13,836 nt of DNA from Planctomycetota bacterium (lineage in GTDB: Bacteria > Planctomycetota > PLA2 > JAEUHO01). The position numbers and the translations under genes were made by a program. Numbering within the stretch: position 1 is the stretch's first letter; every line of letters starts with the position of its first letter. The stretch lies in assembly GCA_026647295.1 (NCBI GenBank), contig JAPKHB010000067.1, forward strand, positions 1 through 13,836. The letters are read 5' to 3'. The notes below the pieces were generated by a model. That model had not been told where the DNA came from and did not search any database. It saw nothing but the letters and a program-made list of their open reading frames with translations. Shown piece after piece: positions 5,951 to 13,836 of the stretch.

Positions 5951-7782
5951 TGGCCGCTCGGGCGCTCGCCCTCCTCCTCCTGGGCGGCCTGGGCGCGGGG
6001 CTCGTGCTCCCCGCGCGCGCCGACGCGCCCTGGGAGCAGGCGGTCCAGCGCGCGCGGCGCGAGCAGGACCGCCTGCTCCAGGGCGCCGAACGCGAGGCCG
6101 AGCAGCGCAACCTCGTGACGCTGTACCGCAACCGGGCCATGGCCCGCGCCACCGCGCTCAACCAGTACCTGCTGGGCCGCATCCTCTACTACACCGGCCG
6201 CGAGGACGAAGCCCGGGCGCCGATGCAGGAGGCGCTGCGGCTCGACCCGGGCTTCTGGTTCGCGGAACTCGGCCTCGCCCAACTCGCGCTGCGCACGCGC
6301 GACCTCGCGGCGGCCCGGCAGGCGATCAACAGCGTGCGCAGCCGCCGCCCCGCGGACCTCAACGCCCTCAAGCTCGACGCGCACCTGTGCGTGGCCGAGC
6401 GCCGCTGGCCCGAGGCCCAGCGCCTGCTCGAAGCCGTGCTCGGGCAGAGCCCCGAGCGCCCCGAGCAACTCGCCCTGCGGCGGCTCCTGGGCGAGGTGGC
6501 CATGGAACTCGGCCAGTGGGAGACGGCCCGGACCTGGATCGAGGCGGTGCGACGCGAGGCCGGCGACGACCCGGTGCTCGCCTGGCAGCACGCGGTGGTG
6601 CTCTTCGAACTGGGCGAGGACGAAGGCGTGCTGCAGGCGCTCGCGCGCCTGGAAGCCCGGGCGGAGAAGAGCCTGCCCGTGCTCAACCTGCGCCAGGCGG
6701 CGCTCCTGCGCCTTCAGCGCGTGCCGGAGTGGATCGCGACGCTGCGCGAGATGGAGCCGCTCCTGCCCGAGGGCCCCGAGCGCGCGGAGGTGCGGGCGCT
6801 CCTCGCGCAGTACGACCGCGGCCTGCGCCCGACCCCGCCCGAGCCCGGGTTTCGGCGCGACCCCCTCGCCGAGTTGCTCCAGCGCATCCAGGCCGACCCC
6901 GACCCGGACCGGCGCCGCGAGGCGCTCCAGCGCTACTACGACGCGGACCTCGCCACCCTCGAGGCGTCGGTGCTGGCGCGCTACGACCCGACCGTCGAGC
7001 CCGACCCCGGCTGTCGGATGTGGGTGATGCGCCTGCTCGGACGCTTCGGCCGCGACAGCGCGACCGCCCGGACCGCGAGCCAGGTGGCCACCTACCTCGC
7101 CCGGGCGCTGGACGACCCGGCCTCGCGCGTGCGGCGCATCGCCGCCGAGGAACTGGGCGCCAACGGCGACCCGGCCGCCACGCTGTACCTGCTGCGGGCG
7201 CTGCTGGCCCAGCCGCTCGACCCGCTGCCCGCCGATCCCGGGATGCGTCAGGCCCTGGAGGTGGAGTTCAACGCCTACCGCATCGCGCTCTCGCGCGCGA
7301 CGCGCCGGCCCGACCTGCCCGCCAGCGCCGGCACCTGGGCCCCGCTCGAGGCGGCGGCCGGGATCCAGGCCGGCTGGGCCGAATGGGCCCGGGCGCCGGA
7401 GGCGGTCGCCCCGCTGTGCGAGGCGCTGGCGGCCCTGTGCGGCGCCGAGGGGCGGCCCGAGCTCTGGTGCCTCTCCTGGGCGAGCACCTTCGTGGTGGAG
7501 CCCTACCCCGACCCGGTCGCCCTGGCGGCCTACCGCCACATCCGCGCCGAGGTGGAGGCCCTGGACCCCGAGCGTCGGGCGCTGCGACTCCTGCGTGACT
7601 TCCCCGTCCACTCCGACGAGGACCTCGCGCAGGGCGGGGCGGCGCCGCTGCGCACGGCCGTGCGCGAATGGTGGCGGCGCTTCCTTGAACTGCGCCGGGC
7701 GACGCCGCCGGGCGCCCCGCAGGGCCCCTCGCCCGGCCTCCCCCCCGGCTCCTCCCCGCAGCCCCCCCCGGGGGCCCGCTAG
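5950..7782 (+). CDS. Exported TPR/HEAT-repeat protein (paralogue 2)
   Basis: The product has 610 residues. A signal peptide covers about 1-24 (LALLLLGGLGAGLVL, then P-A-R-A before DAP). A charged coiled segment (28-55) is followed by TPR-like repeats at about 69-270, including the typical GREDEARAPMQEALRLDPG. HEAT-like repeats follow at about 355-425 (SRVRRIAAEELGANGDPAAT), then a helical region of unclear type with W-rich stretches (ELWCLSWAS, REWWRRF). The tail from 585 is a Pro/Gly/Ser-rich low-complexity stretch containing an 8-C tract (7762-7769). It begins on the TGATG overlap with paralogue 1 (1 nt), and cmk follows after 43 nt. The N-terminal block (W28-E29, L55-V56, N71-Q-Y-L-L-G-R) aligns without gaps with paralogue 1 from LV to YLL, so the two arose by tandem duplication and then diverged. 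No enzymatic motif is seen; function unknown. Confidence 0.85.
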   Translation: MAARALALLLLGGLGAGLVLPARADAPWEQAVQRARREQDRLLQGAEREAEQRNLVTLYRNRAMARATALNQYLLGRILYYTGREDEARAPMQEALRLDPGFWFAELGLAQLALRTRDLAAARQAINSVRSRRPADLNALKLDAHLCVAERRWPEAQRLLEAVLGQSPERPEQLALRRLLGEVAMELGQWETARTWIEAVRREAGDDPVLAWQHAVVLFELGEDEGVLQALARLEARAEKSLPVLNLRQAALLRLQRVPEWIATLREMEPLLPEGPERAEVRALLAQYDRGLRPTPPEPGFRRDPLAELLQRIQADPDPDRRREALQRYYDADLATLEASVLARYDPTVEPDPGCRMWVMRLLGRFGRDSATARTASQVATYLARALDDPASRVRRIAAEELGANGDPAATLYLLRALLAQPLDPLPADPGMRQALEVEFNAYRIALSRATRRPDLPASAGTWAPLEAAAGIQAGWAEWARAPEAVAPLCEALAALCGAEGRPELWCLSWASTFVVEPYPDPVALAAYRHIRAEVEALDPERRALRLLRDFPVHSDEDLAQGGAAPLRTAVREWWRRFLELRRATPPGAPQGPSPGLPPGSSPQPPPGAR

Positions 7783-7812
7783 GGAGGCGGGGGCCCCGTC
7801 CTTTCGGGTCCT

Positions 7813-7817
7813 GGAGG
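7813..7817 (+). promoter_or_regulatory. Shine-Dalgarno of cmk (decides GTG start)
   Basis: GGAGG lies 8 nt before the GTG at 7826. It selects this GTG over upstream in-frame ATG codons that would overlap the preceding gene and add non-homologous sequence. Confidence 0.7.
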
Positions 7818-7825
7818 CCCGCCGC

Positions 7826-8482
7826 GTGCGCGTGATCTGCATCGACGGTCCGGCCGGAGTGGGCAAGAGCAGCGTGGCCCGGCGCCTGGCCGAGGTCGAG
7901 GGGCTCGCGTACCTGGACAGCGGGGCGATGTACCGCGCGGTGACCCTGGTCGCGTTGCGCCGGGGGGTCGCGCTCGCGGACGCCGACGCCCTGGCCCGGG
8001 TGGCCGCGGACCTGGCGATCCACCTCGGCGCCGACGGCCGGGTGACGGTGGACGGGGAGGACGTGAGCCCGGAACTGCGCAGCCAGCGGGTCAGCCAGGC
8101 CGTGTCGCACGTGGCCAAGGTGCCCGCGGTGCGCGAGGTGATGGTGCGCCACCAGCGCGACTTCGCCCGCCGCCACCTCCGGGTGGTGGCCGAGGGGCGC
8201 GACATGGGCACGGTGGTCTTCCCCGACGCCGAACTGAAGATCTACCTGGACGCCGACCCCGCCGAGCGGGTGCGCCGGCGTCTGGGCGAGGCCCGCCCGG
8301 CCGAGGAGGGGGGCGAGGGGCCCGAGAGCGAGGAGACGCTCAAGGACCGCGACCGCATCGACAGCACGCGTCCCGTGGCGCCCCTTCGGCCCGCGCCCGA
8401 CGCCTGGCGCCTCGACACGACCCACCTGACCCTGGACGAGGTTGTGGCCCGGGTCCGCGCCCGGGTACGATCCGGGACTTGA
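7826..8482 (+). CDS. cmk: Cytidylate kinase (CMP/dCMP kinase)
   Basis: The product of 218 residues, close to the usual ~225, phosphorylates CMP and dCMP with ATP in the cytoplasm. The P-loop DGPAGVGKSS is at 7-16. YLDSGAMYRA is at 29-38 and the CMP-binding VSHVAKVPAVREVMVRHQR at 93-111. GRDMGTVVFPDAELKIYLDA at 124-143 and the lid-side RDRIDSTRPVAPLRPAPDA at 175-193 complete the family pattern. The GTG start at 7826 puts the P-loop seven residues in, as in homologues. The acidic insert EEGGEGPESEE (160-170) just before the lid is compositionally unusual but sits where family members vary. Its position upstream of rpsA is the widely conserved cmk-rpsA arrangement; aroA lies two genes upstream. 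Confidence 0.97.
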   Translation: MRVICIDGPAGVGKSSVARRLAEVEGLAYLDSGAMYRAVTLVALRRGVALADADALARVAADLAIHLGADGRVTVDGEDVSPELRSQRVSQAVSHVAKVPAVREVMVRHQRDFARRHLRVVAEGRDMGTVVFPDAELKIYLDADPAERVRRRLGEARPAEEGGEGPESEETLKDRDRIDSTRPVAPLRPAPDAWRLDTTHLTLDEVVARVRARVRSGT

Positions 8483-8533
8483 CCCCAGGCCGCCGGCATG
8501 GCGCGGCCCCCCAGGCTGGGCCGGAAGCGATTC

Positions 8534-8549
8534 CGCCCCCCGGGGGGCG
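8534..8549. repeat. Perfect palindrome in rpsA leader
   Basis: CGCCCCCCGGGGGGCG is perfectly self-complementary over 16 nt (C6 followed directly by G6). In RNA it could fold as a 6-bp stem with a CCGG loop. In this base composition such a site could arise by chance. Confidence 0.5.
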
Positions 8550-8635
8550 ACCCTGCCGGCGCGGGAGGGCAAGGCCCGGTGGCCCGCTCCAGGCTCCCCA
8601 CGGCGGGGGGCCCGGGCGCCCGGCCCTGCACCTTG

Positions 8636-8652
8636 GGCGGCCGACGGCCGCC
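8636..8652 (+). repeat. Hairpin GGCGGCC-GAC-GGCCGCC upstream of rpsA
   Basis: A 7-bp all-GC stem with a 3-nt GAC loop ends 32 nt before the rpsA ATG. Its position suits a leader structure affecting ribosome or S1 access. No T-run follows it. Confidence 0.5.
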
Positions 8653-8684
8653 TGCTCCCAGGCCGCAGATCCCGATTGGCTTCC

Positions 8685-10409
<1,725 letters not shown>

Positions 10410-10445
10410 CCCCGGGGTGACGGCGCCGGGCGAGGCTTTGCGCCC

Positions 10446-11705
10446 ATGCCCGGCTGCGCGTCTTCCTCCCGGCGCCCGGTCCCCGCCGGGGCCCCTGGCT
10501 GGGTCCCGGCGGGGGCGCGGCGACTCGCCCTGTTCGTCGCGCTCGCCCCGCTCGGGCTCGCGGGCTGCCAGGCGGACGCGGGCCCTTCGACCGAGCCCCG
10601 GCCGCCCTCGCTCGAGCCCGTCGTGCTCGGCCACGCCAGCCCGCGGCGTGCGCCGGAGGACAGCCAGGAGCGCCGCCGCCCGGACCCTGCCGCGGCGGGG
10701 TGGCCCGAGAAGCTCGCCCTGGCACAGGGCTACGCCGCGGGGGGCTACGACGCCGAGGCGCTGGCGGTGCTCGACGCCGCGCTCGCGCTCTCGCCCCCCG
10801 AGCCGTGGGCCGGGCGGCTTCGCGACCTCAAGGCGAGCCTGCGCCTGCGCCGGGCCCAGGAGACCCTCCTGCGCATCGTGAGCCGCGGGGCCCGGGACTA
10901 TTACCCCTTCGGCCGCGACGTGGAGGTGGAGGTCCGCCTGGCCAACGTCTCGGGGGCGGAACTCGTCTTCGCCGCGCCGCCGCCGGGCGCTTCGCCCAGC
11001 GCGCTCACGCTCGAGGTGCGCTGCGTGGACCGCGACGTGCACGCGTCGCGGCTGCGGCGCGCCTGGTCGCGCACCTTCGCCCTCACGGCCGAAGGCCGCC
11101 CGCCGCTGGTGATTCCTCCGGGCGGCGAACACGCCGTCCGCGTGCGCATCCCGGCGGCCGATCTCGGACCCCCGCTGGCGGGCCTGCGCGTCCTGGAGGT
11201 CTCGGGCGTGCTGCGCCCCACGGGCCTCACCCGCGGCGGCGAGCCCCGTTCGGTGCGCGTGCCCGTGCGCGCCGGCCGCGTCGTCGTGCTCCCGGAGGGC
11301 TACGAGCCGCTCGCCCGGGACCCCCTCGGCGCGCTGGAACAGAGCGCCGCGACGGGCGCCGCCCTCCACCTCCTGCTCGCCGCCGAGTTCCTCGCGCCCG
11401 GCGAGCGGCCCGAGGCCGCCGCCCGGCTCGCGGCCGTGCTCGCCCGGGGCCCGCCCGGCCTGCGCCGGGCGGCGGTGGGGGCCCTTGGACTCCTTCGGGA
11501 GCGCGCCGTGGGCGAACCGCTCGCCCCGTTCGTCGGGCCCCTGGTCGCGGCGCTCGCCGAGCACCCCGACGCGGCCGAGGCGCTGATGGAGGGGCTCGCC
11601 GAGGTGACGGGCCGGCGGCTCGCCCCCGATCCGCGCCTGTGGGCGGACTGGTGGCGGCGCGAAGAAGGCCGCCGCCCCCTCGTCGCGCCCTACGCGGAGG
11701 ACTGA
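10446..11705 (+). CDS. Predicted lipoprotein with TPR-like, beta-sandwich-like and HEAT-like regions
   Basis: The product has 419 residues. A lipobox L-A-G-C ends at C41 after the hydrophobic stretch LALFVALAPLGLAG, so it should be lipidated by Lgt and membrane anchored; the n-region is unusually long (~25 residues), but no alternative start codon is seen. A Pro-rich linker (45-85) follows, then one TPR-like pair (86-125, KLALAQGYAAGGYDAEALAVLD). Residues about 150-285 are rich in alternating hydrophobics (DVEVEVRLANVSGAELVFA, HAVRVRIP, RSVRVPVRAGRVVVLPEG), suggesting a beta-sandwich. HEAT-like helices fill 295-385. The C-terminus reads EVTGRRLAPDPRLWADWWRR, like the V/L-T-G...D...W..WW....G ending of many planctomycete HEAT proteins. 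It lies 36 nt after rpsA and could be cotranscribed. Its last 16 bp overlap the convergent tyrS. Function unknown. Confidence 0.82.
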   Translation: MPGCASSSRRPVPAGAPGWVPAGARRLALFVALAPLGLAGCQADAGPSTEPRPPSLEPVVLGHASPRRAPEDSQERRRPDPAAAGWPEKLALAQGYAAGGYDAEALAVLDAALALSPPEPWAGRLRDLKASLRLRRAQETLLRIVSRGARDYYPFGRDVEVEVRLANVSGAELVFAAPPPGASPSALTLEVRCVDRDVHASRLRRAWSRTFALTAEGRPPLVIPPGGEHAVRVRIPAADLGPPLAGLRVLEVSGVLRPTGLTRGGEPRSVRVPVRAGRVVVLPEGYEPLARDPLGALEQSAATGAALHLLLAAEFLAPGERPEAAARLAAVLARGPPGLRRAAVGALGLLRERAVGEPLAPFVGPLVAALAEHPDAAEALMEGLAEVTGRRLAPDPRLWADWWRREEGRRPLVAPYAED

Positions 11706-12904
11706 CCCGGGGGCACCAGGCGCGCAAAGCGGCGCTTGCCCACCTTGAGCACCTCCGGGCCGCCCAGGGCGACGCGCGCCTGCCAGTCGCCCACGGCCAC
11801 GTCGCCGAGCCACACGGCCCCGCCCTCGATGAGCCGGCGCGCCTCGCTCGTGCTGGTCGCAAAGCCCGCGCGCTTGATCAGGTCGACGATCCACCAGCGG
11901 CCGTCGGCGCCGGGAGGATCGACGGGCACCTCCGCCAGCTCGGTGGGCAGGTCGCGGTGGCGGAAGACGCGCAGGAACTCCTCGCGTTCGGCGCGCCCGC
12001 GTTCGGGGCCGTGGTAGCGGGAGACGAGCGCCTCGGCCATGGCGAGCTTGGCCTCCATCGGCGGCCCCTCGAGCAGGGCGGCGATGCGGGCGTCGTCCAG
12101 GTCGGTGGCCAGCGCGAGGTACTTGGGCAGGAGCGCGTCGGAGATGCGCATGGCGAGCCCGAACTGCTGGCGGGGCTCGTCGAGGAGACCGATCGCGTTG
12201 CCCAGGCTCTTGCTCATCTTCTCGGCGCCGTCCGTGCCCTCGAGCAGGGGCGAGACGAGCGTGACCTGCCCGGGCAGGCCCTGCTGCTCCATCAGGCGCC
12301 GGCCGACCAGGAGGTTGAAGGTCTGGTCCGTGCCCCCGAGTTCCACGTCGGCCCGCACCACGACCGAGTCCCAGCCCTGCATGAGGCAGTAGAGGAACTC
12401 GCGCACGCTGATGGGGGCCTGGGCGCGCCAGCGCTCCTGGAAGGAGTCGCGTTCCATCATCTGCTGGACGGTCATGCGGTTGGCCAGGTCCAGCACCTCC
12501 AGGAAGGTCATGCGCGAGAACCACTCGCTGTTGCGCCGCACCTCGGCCCGCGGAAGGTCCACGATGCGGCCGATCTGGTCGAGCCAGGTCTCGAGGTTGC
12601 GCTCGATCGCCTCCGGCGAGAGCACGGGCCGCGTGCGGTCGCGCCCGGAGGGGTCGCCCACGCTCGCGGTGTAGTCGCCCAGGATCAGCACGGCCTGGTG
12701 GCCCAGGTCCTGCAACTTGCGCAGGTTCCAGAGCACGATGCCGTTGCCCACGTGCAGCGTCGGGCTGGTGGGGTCCAGGCCGAGCTTGACGCGCAGCGGG
12801 CGTCCGGCCGAGAGCCGCGCGAGCAGTTCGGCCTCGGGCGTCACGGTCTCGACCGTGCGGGCCAGCGGGGCGAGGCGGCGGCGCAGTTCGGGGTCGCGGA
12901 TCAT
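11690..12904 (-). CDS. tyrS: Tyrosyl-tRNA synthetase
   Basis: The product of 404 residues is a class I synthetase charging tRNA-Tyr in the cytoplasm. GLDPTSPTLHVGN at 42-54 carries the HIGH-type motif (HVGN). LGDYTASVGDPSGR at 75-88 and REFLYCLMQGWDS at 168-180 line the tyrosine pocket (Y172, Q176, D179). ELGGTDQTFNLLVGR is at 188-202 and the KMSKS loop at 229-233. Residues about 335-395 form the C-terminal S4-type RNA-binding domain (DLIKRAGFATSTSEARRLIE). The pocket motif has W178 where Y or F is more usual. The ATG at 12904 gives a standard N-terminus; no strong Shine-Dalgarno precedes it and an inverted repeat directly abuts it. No T-box was recognised. It is divergent from lgt and convergent with the lipoprotein gene. 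Confidence 0.97.
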   Translation of the reverse strand: MIRDPELRRRLAPLARTVETVTPEAELLARLSAGRPLRVKLGLDPTSPTLHVGNGIVLWNLRKLQDLGHQAVLILGDYTASVGDPSGRDRTRPVLSPEAIERNLETWLDQIGRIVDLPRAEVRRNSEWFSRMTFLEVLDLANRMTVQQMMERDSFQERWRAQAPISVREFLYCLMQGWDSVVVRADVELGGTDQTFNLLVGRRLMEQQGLPGQVTLVSPLLEGTDGAEKMSKSLGNAIGLLDEPRQQFGLAMRISDALLPKYLALATDLDDARIAALLEGPPMEAKLAMAEALVSRYHGPERGRAEREEFLRVFRHRDLPTELAEVPVDPPGADGRWWIVDLIKRAGFATSTSEARRLIEGGAVWLGDVAVGDWQARVALGGPEVLKVGKRRFARLVPPGQSSA

Positions 12905-12930
12905 GGCCCGCGCATCAAAGCATGCGGGCC
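12905..12930 (-). promoter_or_regulatory. Inverted repeat directly abutting the tyrS start codon
   Basis: GGCCCGC (12905-12911) and GCGGGCC (12924-12930) form a 7-bp stem around a 12-nt AT-richer loop; an alternative fold pairs GCAT with ATGC inside a shorter GGCCC stem. On the tyrS strand the stem ends at the base before the ATG, so it occupies the place of the ribosome binding site. It could be a translational control hairpin or an operator. Functional role is inference. Confidence 0.4.
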
Positions 12931-12953
12931 CCGGCGCGTCCCGATCGGCGGGG

Positions 12954-13018
12954 GGCCGGCGCCCAAGGCTCGCGCGGGCCCCGGCCCCCGGGCAGAATCG
13001 CGCCCTTGGCCGGCGCCC
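12954..13018. repeat. Pair of 11-bp direct repeats between tyrS and lgt
   Basis: GGCCGGCGCCC is present at 12954-12964 and again at 13008-13018, starts 54 bp apart. The spacing is compatible with a regulator binding two sites, but the word is low in complexity and could recur by chance in this DNA. Confidence 0.3.
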
Positions 13019-13040
13019 CGGTGGGCCGGCCGTCCCCCCC

Positions 13041-13044
13041 GGAG
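13041..13044 (+). promoter_or_regulatory. Shine-Dalgarno of lgt (decides GTG start)
   Basis: GGAG lies 6 nt before the GTG at 13051. The nearby GTG at 13046 is out of frame with the lgt product. Confidence 0.6.
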
Positions 13045-13050
13045 CGTGCC

Positions 13051-13836
13051 GTGCCCCTCCTCGCCGAGCTCACCTACCCGCTCCTTGACCCGGTCATCGT
13101 CAAGATCGGCTCGCTGGGCGTGCGCTGGTACGGGCTGTCCTACGTGGTGGCCTTCCTCCTGGCGGGCCTCGTGCTCCACCGCCTCGCGCGCCGGGGCCTG
13201 TGGCCCGTGGCCCCCGAGAAGGTGATGGACGTCCTCTTCTGGGGCATCCTGGGCGTGTTCCTCGGCGGGCGCCTGGGCTACGTGCTCTTCTACGGCATCG
13301 AACTCGGCTACGACCTCTCGCAGGTGCTGCGGGTCTGGGACGGCGGCATGTCCTTCCACGGCGGGCTGCTCGGGGTGGTGATCGCCTACTGGCTCTACGC
13401 CCGCAAGGCGGGCGTGCCCTTCGGGCGCCTCTTCGACGGGCTCGCCCTGGCCACCACGCCGGGGCTCGCGGTGGTGCGGCTGGGCAACTTCATCAACGCC
13501 GAGCTCTACGGCCGCGTCACGGGGGCCGCGGTCGGGATGCGCTTTCCGCGCTACGAGGGCGGGCCGTGGGACGGCCCGGAGGAGTGGTGGCGCATCCACG
13601 AGAGCGGGGCGCCCGAACCGCCCGGCTTCTGGACGGCGCCCCGCCACCCGAGCCAGCTCTACGAGGCGCTCGGCGAAGGGCTGCTGCTCTTCCTGGTCCT
13701 GTACTGGCTGATGGTCCGGCGCGGCGTCTCCGGGGGGCGCATCGCCGGGGCGTTCCTCGTCGGCTACGGGCTGGTGCGCTTTGGCATCGAGTTCTTCCGC
13801 GAGCCCGACGTGGGCATCGGCCTCCTGGGCTTCCTC
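13051..13836 (+). CDS. lgt: Prolipoprotein diacylglyceryl transferase, partial
   Basis: The frame gives 262 residues and is open to the right edge, so the last C-terminal residues are missing. Lgt is an integral inner-membrane enzyme that transfers diacylglyceryl from phosphatidylglycerol to the lipobox cysteine of prolipoproteins. Hydrophobic segments are seen at about 28-45, 60-82, 104-117, 130-142, 210-223 and 231-242. GGMSFHGGLLG at 98-108 carries H103, RLGNFINAELYGR at 143-155 carries R143, N146 and E151, RHPSQLYEAL is at 198-207, and GYGLVRFGIEFFREPD at 238-253 holds the conserved R and E (R243, E247). H103, R143, N146 and E151 fall at the same numbers as in E. coli Lgt. The GTG at 13051 follows GGAG by 6 nt. 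It is divergent from tyrS. Confidence 0.96.
   Translation, partial: MPLLAELTYPLLDPVIVKIGSLGVRWYGLSYVVAFLLAGLVLHRLARRGLWPVAPEKVMDVLFWGILGVFLGGRLGYVLFYGIELGYDLSQVLRVWDGGMSFHGGLLGVVIAYWLYARKAGVPFGRLFDGLALATTPGLAVVRLGNFINAELYGRVTGAAVGMRFPRYEGGPWDGPEEWWRIHESGAPEPPGFWTAPRHPSQLYEALGEGLLLFLVLYWLMVRRGVSGGRIAGAFLVGYGLVRFGIEFFREPDVGIGLLGFL

Larger units (their letters stand above)
8483..8684 (+). promoter_or_regulatory. Structured 202-nt leader of rpsA without visible Shine-Dalgarno
   Basis: The space between cmk and rpsA is long for this tightly packed window. It holds a 16-nt perfect palindrome (8534-8549), a 12-nt palindrome CCGGGCGCCCGG (8612-8623) and a 7-bp hairpin (8636-8652). The last ~15 nt before the rpsA ATG (ATCCCGATTGGCTTCC) contain no purine-rich Shine-Dalgarno. 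E. coli rpsA also lacks a canonical site and is autoregulated by S1; a comparable role here is inference. No U-tract follows the hairpins, so they are not called terminators. No convincing promoter hexamers were found. Confidence 0.4.
12931..13050. promoter_or_regulatory. Divergent tyrS/lgt intergenic region
   Basis: With the adjacent inverted repeat, this forms the 146-bp gap between divergent tyrS and lgt. CAGAAT (12993-12998, plus strand) matches the -10 consensus at 4 of 6 positions and is the only AT-leaning hexamer near the lgt side; no -35 is convincing. An 11-bp direct repeat GGCCGGCGCCC occurs at 12954-12964 and 13008-13018. The promoter call is weak. Confidence 0.3.

Noticed and set aside
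1858..7782. A 1,974-codon open frame on the plus strand covering the purC antisense, aroA and both TPR genes.
   Set aside because: Only its last 611 codons (5950-7782) look like protein, with a signal peptide and TPR repeats. The rest is Arg/Pro/Gly-rich shadow that conflicts with purC and aroA, as expected in extreme-GC DNA.
8442..8684. N-terminal extension of the rpsA frame back into cmk.
   Set aside because: It overlaps cmk and reads as low-complexity Pro/Gly/Arg. S1 homology begins after 8685.

Overview
This is a very GC-rich bacterial chromosomal segment. G or C sits in almost every third codon position, so nearly every frame is open and antisense ORFs of more than 1,000 codons appear as artefacts. 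The gene content is mostly core metabolism and translation (purE, purC, aroA, cmk, rpsA, tyrS, lgt). Mixed in are exported TPR/HEAT-repeat proteins and a DUF4388 protein. Abundant secreted TPR/HEAT proteins, a lipoprotein ending in a W..WW....G tail, and DUF4388 suggest a high-GC Planctomycetota lineage; Myxococcota is the main alternative. This placement is inference, with no marker search behind it.

Layout. On the minus strand, reading right to left from 2724: purC (SAICAR synthase, 'long' type), purE (AIR mutase) 2 nt later, then after a 122-bp extremely GC-rich gap a DUF4388 protein that runs off the left edge. On the plus strand from 2823: aroA, two paralogous secreted TPR/HEAT proteins (4178-5950 and 5950-7782), cmk, rpsA and a TPR/HEAT lipoprotein (ends 11705). 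aroA and the two TPR genes are joined by 1-nt TGATG stop/start overlaps. tyrS follows on the minus strand; its last 16 bp overlap the 3' end of the lipoprotein gene. lgt runs divergently from tyrS off the right edge. No stretch longer than about 200 bp lacks a gene.

Functional links. purC-purE supply two consecutive late steps of purine synthesis. aroA, cmk and rpsA lie near each other in many bacteria (E. coli has serC-aroA...cmk-rpsA); here two unrelated exported proteins are wedged into that cluster and translationally coupled to aroA. rpsA has no visible Shine-Dalgarno and a structured 202-nt leader, which would suit S1 autoregulation. Lgt lipidates prolipoproteins such as the one at 10446-11705, but this is a general housekeeping role, not evidence of a specific pairing.

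No tRNA, rRNA, CRISPR array, insertion sequence, phage gene or attachment site was seen. The least-described material is the TPR/HEAT pair, the lipoprotein, and an EPSP synthase with several substituted active-site motifs.
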